Below, one piece after another: positions 6,423 to 11,608 of a DNA stretch of 11,608 nucleotides; positions within the stretch are counted from its first letter, which is position 1, and each line of letters starts with the position of its first letter. The position numbers were made by a program, and so were the translations under genes. The stretch spans positions 1 through 11,608 of the forward strand of contig JAGRAY010000043.1 in assembly GCA_020434375.1 (NCBI GenBank). The letters are read 5' to 3'. This stretch comes from Bdellovibrionales bacterium (lineage in GTDB: Bacteria > Bdellovibrionota_G > JALEGL01 > JAGRAY01). A model generated the notes under the pieces. That model was not told the origin of the DNA. It did no database searches and was given only the letters and a program-made list of their open reading frames with translations.

Positions 6423-7658
6423 ATGTCAAAAAATCTTCTAGTTGCAGAAGATAGTATGGTCATTCAAAAGGCCATTGGTGTAACCTTTGCCAAAGAAAAG
6501 GACTACACACTCAGCTTTTCGAAGGACGAGTCAGAAGTCATTTTGAAAGCTAAAGAACTAAAACCCGATGCAATAATTGTAGATATTAATCTCGGTGGAA
6601 AATCGGGGTACGAACTTTGCCAAGCGATAAAAGCGGACCCTCAACTTTCGTCAACTCGAGTACTCATTTTATCGAGCTCTCAAAATACTTATGACGAAGC
6701 AAAGGGGAAGCAATCGGGCGTTGATGACTATATGGTTAAACCATTTGAAACCCAGGCATTGATTCAAAAAATTGAAACGTTACTTAAAGGTAAAAGTTCA
6801 GAAGTTTCAAGCCAACCCGTATCGAGTGCTGCTAATGGATTGACCGCACAAGATGCATCGCCAGCATCAACTATATCGTTATCGTCACCCTACGATATGA
6901 ACCCGTCAGAGTTACCAAATACCGCCTCTTCAAATGCCTCATCTATAAGCGATACACCTTTTATCGACCTTGACTTTGCCTCATCGAGTGACGATCAAAA
7001 TCAAAACCTTGGACTATCCCTCGACAATACAAACTCGCCTCCGATTCTTAAAGACACAACCCAGCCCATGCCAAAGGATCAAAATCAAAATACACCTGAT
7101 CTTGCTCCCGACCTTGTCAATGAGGAAGAATTTTGGAACTTTTCATCTAGCGGCTCCGAAAACGACTTGAATTTACCGGAGGTGGTGTCACCGGAAAACG
7201 CTACACCTTTTTCCGAGCCGCAAAACATGAATGAAACACCTTCTCCTGAGCCGTGGCAAGACCTTGCGCCTGCAGATGATAATCTCGAAAATAAAGGACC
7301 TAAAATTGATTTTAATCTAGATGATGCCGACGCAGTCGAGTTGTCTTCCGCCCCTGAATCACCCGAGCTATATAGCACACCTGATGTAAACAGTGATCCT
7401 ATGGATCTATCTGAAGACCAAAAGGTTGAACCGTCCTATAATCTTAACGCTGAACATCATCCCACTAAAAAAGATGTACCTTCAAACATGCCTTATGTAT
7501 CAGGGCAACCCTCTGATATTCAGTTGTCTGAAGCGCAAATAGAAGCCATCGTCACCCGCGTATTCAAATCGGTTATTGAGCGAATCGCCTGGGAAGTGGT
7601 GCCAGACATGGCCGAAACGATCATCAAAGAAGAACTCGACCGCCTGATAAAAAAATAG
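6423..7658 (+). CDS. Response regulator: receiver domain, long acidic linker, conserved-looking C-terminal helix
   Basis: A 411-residue cytoplasmic protein. Residues 4-122 form a complete receiver domain: acidic pair E9-D10, phospho-acceptor D54 in IIVDINLGG, the Ser switch around S84-S85 and K106 in MVKPF. A low-complexity linker (about 125-365) rich in Ser, Pro, Asp, Asn and Glu follows, with short acidic patches (FIDLDF, KIDFNLDDAD) and a repeated DQNQN (191-195, 219-223). The last 45 residues return to ordered sequence and form one or two amphipathic helices containing IERIAWEVVPDMAETIIKEEL (386-405). I recall similar tails on receiver proteins of delta-type bacteria, but could not check. 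There is no DNA-binding, kinase or GGDEF domain, so output is probably by protein-protein contact through the tail. RomR-like polarity proteins have a comparable plan, but I see no firm match. The start has an excellent ribosome site. valS follows after 96 bases; no cognate kinase is in the window. Confidence 0.88.
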   Translation: MSKNLLVAEDSMVIQKAIGVTFAKEKDYTLSFSKDESEVILKAKELKPDAIIVDINLGGKSGYELCQAIKADPQLSSTRVLILSSSQNTYDEAKGKQSGVDDYMVKPFETQALIQKIETLLKGKSSEVSSQPVSSAANGLTAQDASPASTISLSSPYDMNPSELPNTASSNASSISDTPFIDLDFASSSDDQNQNLGLSLDNTNSPPILKDTTQPMPKDQNQNTPDLAPDLVNEEEFWNFSSSGSENDLNLPEVVSPENATPFSEPQNMNETPSPEPWQDLAPADDNLENKGPKIDFNLDDADAVELSSAPESPELYSTPDVNSDPMDLSEDQKVEPSYNLNAEHHPTKKDVPSNMPYVSGQPSDIQLSEAQIEAIVTRVFKSVIERIAWEVVPDMAETIIKEELDRLIKK

Positions 7659-7745
7659 TCTCCAAACGGTGCCAGCCGTATCTTTGTAACACCAGGCATT
7701 GCAAAATACGTCTGACACTAACTAAATCTTTAAAAATATGCTATT

Positions 7746-7750
7746 GGAGG
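7746..7750 (+). promoter_or_regulatory. Shine-Dalgarno site of valS
   Basis: GGAGG lies four bases before the ATG at 7755 and decides the start. The 96-base gap from the response regulator stop shows no T-box features, no convincing terminator and no clear promoter, so read-through from the upstream gene is the simplest view. Confidence 0.72.
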
Positions 7751-7754
7751 CCCA

Positions 7755-10355
7755 ATGCCTACAGAGTTGACAAAAAACTATGATCCTAAGTGCGTGGAAA
7801 CACGGATTTATGCAGAGTGGGAAAATGCGGGTTGTTTTGGTGCTGATGCTACGGATTGTGCACCTCCATTTACCATTGTAATCCCCCCTCCCAATGTGAC
7901 GGGAGTTTTGCACATGGGACATGCCCTCGACAATACGCTTCAAGATATTCTTGTTCGGTATAAGCGCATGAGTCAATTTGCTACGCTTTGGGTTCCTGGA
8001 ACCGATCATGCCGGCATAGCCACACAAAATGTTGTGGAAAAGCAACTCGAAAAAGAAGGCATCGAACGAAAATCTATGGATCGAGAAGCCTTTTTGAAAC
8101 GCGTTTGGGAGTGGAAAGAAAAGTCTGGTGGACAAATTATTCACCAGTTAAAACGTCTTGGAGCTTCGTGTGATTGGTCTCGTGAACGCTTTACCATGGA
8201 CGAAGGGCTTTCCAAAGCTGTACGTCAGGTTTTTGTAACGCTTTATAAAGAAAATTTAATTTATCGGTCTAACTACCTTGTGAGTTGGTGTCCACGCTGT
8301 CAAACGGCCCTTTCAGACTTGGAAGTCGAACACGAAAACATCGAGGGAAAGATCGTCTATTTTAAATACCCACTTGGAGACGGTCGCCATATTATGGTTG
8401 CCACAACACGACCTGAGACAATGCTAGGTGATACTGCGATTGCCGTAAATCCAAAAGACAAACGTTACAAAGACTTCATTGGCCAAGAGGTCATTCACCC
8501 TCTCACTCAGGCCCGACTAAAAATCATCTCGGATTCCTATGTTGACCAATCGTTTGGTACGGGAGCTGTCAAAATTACACCTGCACATGATGTTAACGAC
8601 TACGAACTTGGAAAAAGACATCAACTTAACATGCCCACCATACTAAATGAAGTTGGACAAATAGAACTGCCAAATTCTATATATCACGGACTTGATCGCT
8701 TTGAAGCTAGAAACAAAATTATTGAAGATTTAAAAGCCCTCGGTCTATTTGAAAAATCGGAACCTCATCAACACGCCGTAGGTCATTGTCAAAGATGTCG
8801 TACAATCATCGAGCCACGAATTTCAGATCAGTGGTTTGTTAAAATTAAATCATTGGCTGACCCTGCGATTGCCGCGGTCAAAAATGGCCAGACCCGTTTT
8901 GTTCCTGAGCATTGGACAGACACCTATCTCTCGTGGATGGAAAACATCAGAGATTGGTGCATTTCTCGCCAATTGTGGTGGGGTCATCGAATTCCCGTTT
9001 GGTATTGTCAAGATTGCGATCACCAAACCGTAAGCATTGAAGACCCTGTTGAATGTGAAAGTTGTGCATCACCTAAGCTCATTCAAGATCCAGATGTGCT
9101 TGACACTTGGTTTTCTTCAGCTCTATGGCCATTTTCAACCTTAGGATGGCCCGACGCCTCCCCAGATTTGAAGAAATTTTACCCTACATCTGTTTTAGTC
9201 ACAGGGTTCGATATTATTTTTTTCTGGGTTGCTCGAATGATGATGATGGGCCTCAAGTTTATGAAGGCAGCGCCTTTTGAAATCGTTCATATTCATGCTC
9301 TAGTTCGTGACGAACACGGAAAGAAAATGTCGAAATCTAAAGGCAATGTCATTGACCCTCTTGTACTCATGGATCAATACGGAACTGACGCCTTTCGATT
9401 TGCCCTCGCCTCATTTTCTATACAAGGTAGAGATATCTTACTTTCTGTCAAACGTATTGAAGGCTATAGAAATTTCATCACAAAACTTTGGAATGCGGGT
9501 CGCTTTCTAAGGCAATCACTCTCTGATAAACCAATTCCCGATAATCCATCTTTAGCTGACCAATGGATTCTTGAACGTCTTTCACAAGTGACAGAAGAAT
9601 TGAAAATAACACTGGAAAGTATGAAATTTAATGAAGCGGCTGATCTGCTCTATCAGTTCATTTGGCACGAATACTGTGACTGGTATCTTGAGATGCAAAA
9701 AGTGACTCCTAACTATAAGGTTGCCCTCCATGCTTTTAATACAATTCTGCACTTACTTCATCCGCTTTGCCCTTTCGTCACAGAAGAGCTTTATCAAACG
9801 CTTATAGAAAATAAGCCGTCACCGTTTCTCATGTTGTCGTTGTTTCCAAAAGCCCAAAAACAATCGGATTCAAGGGTCTTAAAAACATTTGATCTTATTC
9901 AATCTTTAATTGAATCCATTCGAAATTTTCGATCGGAAAATAAAATTGCGCCTTCAAAAAAACTTACCATTCAAATCGCAAAAGAAAGTTCCAAGACCAA
10001 TCAAGATCTAGCCATGACGCATAAACCTTATGTTCTAAGTCTTGCTGGCGTGCAAAATCTCTTTACAGCAGATCAATCGGTTTCCATGGATAAGACCTCT
10101 AAACTGCAAGTACAAAATCACGATATTGAATTAATTGTGTCTTGGGAAGGTCTTATTGATACGAATGCTGAAAAAGAACGAATTACAAAGCAACTAGACC
10201 AAGCGCGACAAGATCAAAAGTTCTTAGAAACTCGTCTTCAAAAGAAGAGTTATCGAGACAAAGCTCCAAAACATCTTATCGAACGAGACGAGCAAAAACT
10301 CAAAGAAGCAAGTACCTTGGTAAAAAAATATGAGTCTGAACTTAAAGGCCTCTAG
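7755..10355 (+). CDS. valS: Valyl-tRNA synthetase
   Basis: An 866-residue class I aminoacyl-tRNA synthetase that charges tRNA-Val and edits misactivated threonine. The HIGH motif is HMGH at 53-56 after PPPNVTG, and KMSKS is at 524-528. The CP1 editing domain contains ATTRPETMLGD (216-226) and the TPAHDVND segment with D279. Four Cys pairs, CPRC (179-182), CQRC (345-348), CQDC (418-421) and CESC (434-437), look like zinc knuckles. FDIIFFWVARMMMMG is the typical ValRS helix before KMSKS. The tail from about 800 to 866 is charged and heptad-like, the usual C-terminal coiled coil that clamps the tRNA. Length is normal and no key residue is missing. The start is set by GGAGG. The gene overlaps birA by 26 bases, so the two are certainly in one transcript. 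Confidence 0.98.
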   Translation: MPTELTKNYDPKCVETRIYAEWENAGCFGADATDCAPPFTIVIPPPNVTGVLHMGHALDNTLQDILVRYKRMSQFATLWVPGTDHAGIATQNVVEKQLEKEGIERKSMDREAFLKRVWEWKEKSGGQIIHQLKRLGASCDWSRERFTMDEGLSKAVRQVFVTLYKENLIYRSNYLVSWCPRCQTALSDLEVEHENIEGKIVYFKYPLGDGRHIMVATTRPETMLGDTAIAVNPKDKRYKDFIGQEVIHPLTQARLKIISDSYVDQSFGTGAVKITPAHDVNDYELGKRHQLNMPTILNEVGQIELPNSIYHGLDRFEARNKIIEDLKALGLFEKSEPHQHAVGHCQRCRTIIEPRISDQWFVKIKSLADPAIAAVKNGQTRFVPEHWTDTYLSWMENIRDWCISRQLWWGHRIPVWYCQDCDHQTVSIEDPVECESCASPKLIQDPDVLDTWFSSALWPFSTLGWPDASPDLKKFYPTSVLVTGFDIIFFWVARMMMMGLKFMKAAPFEIVHIHALVRDEHGKKMSKSKGNVIDPLVLMDQYGTDAFRFALASFSIQGRDILLSVKRIEGYRNFITKLWNAGRFLRQSLSDKPIPDNPSLADQWILERLSQVTEELKITLESMKFNEAADLLYQFIWHEYCDWYLEMQKVTPNYKVALHAFNTILHLLHPLCPFVTEELYQTLIENKPSPFLMLSLFPKAQKQSDSRVLKTFDLIQSLIESIRNFRSENKIAPSKKLTIQIAKESSKTNQDLAMTHKPYVLSLAGVQNLFTADQSVSMDKTSKLQVQNHDIELIVSWEGLIDTNAEKERITKQLDQARQDQKFLETRLQKKSYRDKAPKHLIERDEQKLKEASTLVKKYESELKGL

Positions 10356-11130
10356 ATTTCCTGAACTTTCCACACAATATCTTGGAAAACCATTTTTTCA
10401 CGTTAACACCACCGAATCCACTCAAACACTTTTAAAAACACTTTTGCAAGAAGGACACCAGGAAGGCACAGCCGTTTTATGTGATCATCAAATTCAAGGA
10501 AAAGGTAGTCGCGGAAGAAAGTGGTTCAATTTACCAAAGCCACAAATCTATCTTTCTATCGCTCTTACGCAAGAGATGTTTGCTCCCACACCTATATCGG
10601 CTCTTAATATAGCTTTAGGCATTGTTATGGTTAATATTATTCGACATTTTGGAATTCAGTCGTGTTACTTAAAATGGCCTAACGATATCTATATTCATCA
10701 AAGAAAGCTCTGTGGAATATTGTCTGACTTGGTTCAACTAAAACCTCATCGAACATTCATTGCTTCGGGTATCGGGCTCAATTATGAAGGCACTCCAGAA
10801 GAATTTCCGGATGAACTTAAAGAGACCGGCACAGTTTTAAGTGAACACCTAGCACCCCTGCCTAGCCGATTTGAATTGATCGCTTCATATCTACATGAAT
10901 TAGAGGTGTACCTTAAGCTACTCCAAAAAGACGGAGAAACACGATTGGTTTCGGACTTTGAGCGCCTTTGGATTTTTAAAGATAAAGTTATTCAAATTCA
11001 ATTGGACGGAACGCTTTTTGAAGGTCTTGCCAACACGATTGATCGAAATGGCGCTTTGCTTCTTGAGACACCCAATAAAATGTTAAAAATATATTCCGGT
11101 GAAATTCTTATGACAAAGACGATAGATTAA
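10330..11130 (+). CDS. birA: Biotin--[acetyl-CoA-carboxylase] ligase, class I (no DNA-binding domain)
   Basis: A 266-residue cytoplasmic enzyme that makes biotinyl-AMP and attaches biotin to the carrier lysine of acetyl-CoA carboxylase and similar enzymes. Seen: TTESTQ (27-32), the ATP/biotin loop GKGSRGRKW (57-65), KWPNDIYI (115-122), R125-K126 in the family position before LCGIL, and ASGIGLNY (145-152); the last 50 residues match the small SH3-like C-terminal domain. The catalytic domain starts almost at residue 1, so the winged-helix repressor part of E. coli BirA is absent and the protein should not regulate transcription. The ATG at 10330 lies inside the last codons of valS (26-base overlap); no better downstream start exists before the catalytic domain, and the ribosome site is weak, pointing to coupled translation. 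Its 3' end overlaps the opposing transporter gene by 23 bases. Confidence 0.92.
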   Translation: MSLNLKASRFPELSTQYLGKPFFHVNTTESTQTLLKTLLQEGHQEGTAVLCDHQIQGKGSRGRKWFNLPKPQIYLSIALTQEMFAPTPISALNIALGIVMVNIIRHFGIQSCYLKWPNDIYIHQRKLCGILSDLVQLKPHRTFIASGIGLNYEGTPEEFPDELKETGTVLSEHLAPLPSRFELIASYLHELEVYLKLLQKDGETRLVSDFERLWIFKDKVIQIQLDGTLFEGLANTIDRNGALLLETPNKMLKIYSGEILMTKTID

Positions 11131-11608
11131 TATCTAAATCTGTCAGAAACCGTGCCTTAAACCTCGTCAATATCTTCGTAATAGGTTCATAGAATATGAT
11201 CACTAACGTGCTATTTGCTACGCCTCGAAAAACATCCCACCAAAGGCTTGTGGTTACATAAAATAATACAAATGATCCATTTTGATCAGGCAAGGTGGGC
11301 CAAGCCCAGATATTCATTAAAATTCCGTATAGAATCCCCATAGAAAAAGCGACAAAAGCCAGGCTCCATTTCGATCGGCCAACAGTCATTCCAGAAATGA
11401 GTCCTATCAAACCACTTGCCATAATTTGGTAAGGCGTCCATGGCCCCAATCCACCACCCCAAAAACCACTCATGAGCATCGAAAGCATCGCATTTAATAG
11501 GCCAATCACCCCACCAAAAATGTGTCCCACTAGGATCGGAATCAAGAAAAAAGCACTGGCACCCATCGGCAGAGGTAGAAACCTTAAAACAGTCGCCAGG
11601 CAACCAAG
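11108..11608 (-). CDS. ECF transporter S component (substrate-binding membrane subunit), N-terminus beyond window
   Basis: The frame stays open to the right edge; an internal ATG exists at 11566, but the 14 codons before it (ending RFLPLP) already belong to the family pattern, so the gene very probably starts outside the window. At least 166 residues are present. Seen: FLPLPMGASAFFLIPILVGHIFGG, then the loop GGGLGPWTPYQ and MASGLIGLISGM, further helices, and near the C-terminus SLWWDVFRGVANS followed by YEPITKILTRFKARF. These are hallmarks of one branch of energy-coupling-factor S components, which bind a vitamin or metal and dock onto a shared EcfT/EcfA energising module in the inner membrane. 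About five membrane helices are visible. It is not the BioY type despite lying beside birA, and the substrate cannot be assigned. EcfA and EcfT are not in the window; if solitary, it would use a module encoded elsewhere. It is convergent with birA, with overlapping 3' ends. Confidence 0.75.
   Translation of the reverse strand, partial: LGCLATVLRFLPLPMGASAFFLIPILVGHIFGGVIGLLNAMLSMLMSGFWGGGLGPWTPYQIMASGLIGLISGMTVGRSKWSLAFVAFSMGILYGILMNIWAWPTLPDQNGSFVLFYVTTSLWWDVFRGVANSTLVIIFYEPITKILTRFKARFLTDLDINLSSLS

Noticed and set aside
6993..7090. 14-bp direct repeat GATCAAAATCAAAA (6993-7006 and 7077-7090)
   Set aside because: Both copies encode DQNQ(N) in the same frame of the low-complexity linker; simple linker expansion, not a mobile or regulatory repeat.
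7085..7378. Antisense open frame within the response regulator linker
   Set aside because: Ser/Gly-rich translation produced by the complement of Asp/Ser/Pro-rich codons; no ribosome site and no family match.
7659..7754. Possible T-box leader or terminator before valS
   Set aside because: The gap is only 96 bases, with no T-box sequence and only a 4-bp ACGG/CCGT stem without a T-run.
7722..8144. 140-codon antisense frame over the valS start
   Set aside because: Opposes the conserved N-terminus of ValRS including its HIGH motif; the translation is Phe/His-rich with no recognisable domain.
10330..11130. BirA as a biotin operon repressor
   Set aside because: The N-terminal winged-helix domain is missing; the catalytic domain begins within the first 25 residues, so only ligase function is supported.

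Overview
The window looks like chromosome from a low-to-moderate G+C Gram-negative bacterium of the delta-proteobacterial type (Bdellovibrionota, Myxococcota, Desulfobacterota or a related uncultured lineage). The G+C estimate of about 40% is by eye. The lineage is inferred from a GAF-HD-GYP phosphodiesterase with a long insert, a DUF2723 membrane glycosyltransferase, a receiver protein with a long acidic linker and an AWEVVPDMAETI-type C-terminal helix beside valS, and a stand-alone PilZ protein behind an rsmD-coaD-aminotransferase run. I cannot name a genus. The window is densely coding; no gap between genes exceeds about 160 bases. I see no tRNA, rRNA, CRISPR array, insertion sequence or prophage.

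Layout. (1) 1-206, minus: start of a GT-B glycosyltransferase cut by the left edge. (2) 207-366: divergent regulatory gap with a good sigma70-like promoter and a perfect 10-bp dyad over its -10 and predicted start site. (3) 367-3695, plus: GAF-HD-GYP cyclic-di-GMP phosphodiesterase, translationally coupled by an ATGA overlap to a DUF2723 integral-membrane glycosyltransferase. (4) 6267-3711, minus: a tight four-gene operon of rsmD, coaD, an aspartate aminotransferase and a PilZ protein. (5) 6268-6422: second divergent regulatory gap. (6) 6423-11130, plus: response regulator, valS and birA, probably co-transcribed. (7) 11608-11108, minus: S component of an ECF vitamin transporter, cut by the right edge and overlapping birA tail to tail.

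Themes. Cyclic-di-GMP signalling appears twice: a predicted degrading enzyme (HD-GYP) coupled to a glycosyltransferase, and a predicted receptor (PilZ) at the end of a housekeeping operon that converges on it. The response regulator is a third signalling gene, placed ahead of translation and cofactor genes. The rest is core metabolism: 16S rRNA methylation, coenzyme A synthesis, transamination, valyl-tRNA charging and protein biotinylation.

Most of the window is ordinary core genome, and I do not see a clear new defence or mobile system. The points most worth a second look are the operator-like dyad on the HD-GYP promoter, a leaderless-transcription signature at three promoter-proximal starts, the HD-GYP/DUF2723 coupling, a Phe in place of the usual Ser/Thr in the CoaD nucleotide-binding loop, and the receiver protein with its conserved-looking C-terminal helix.
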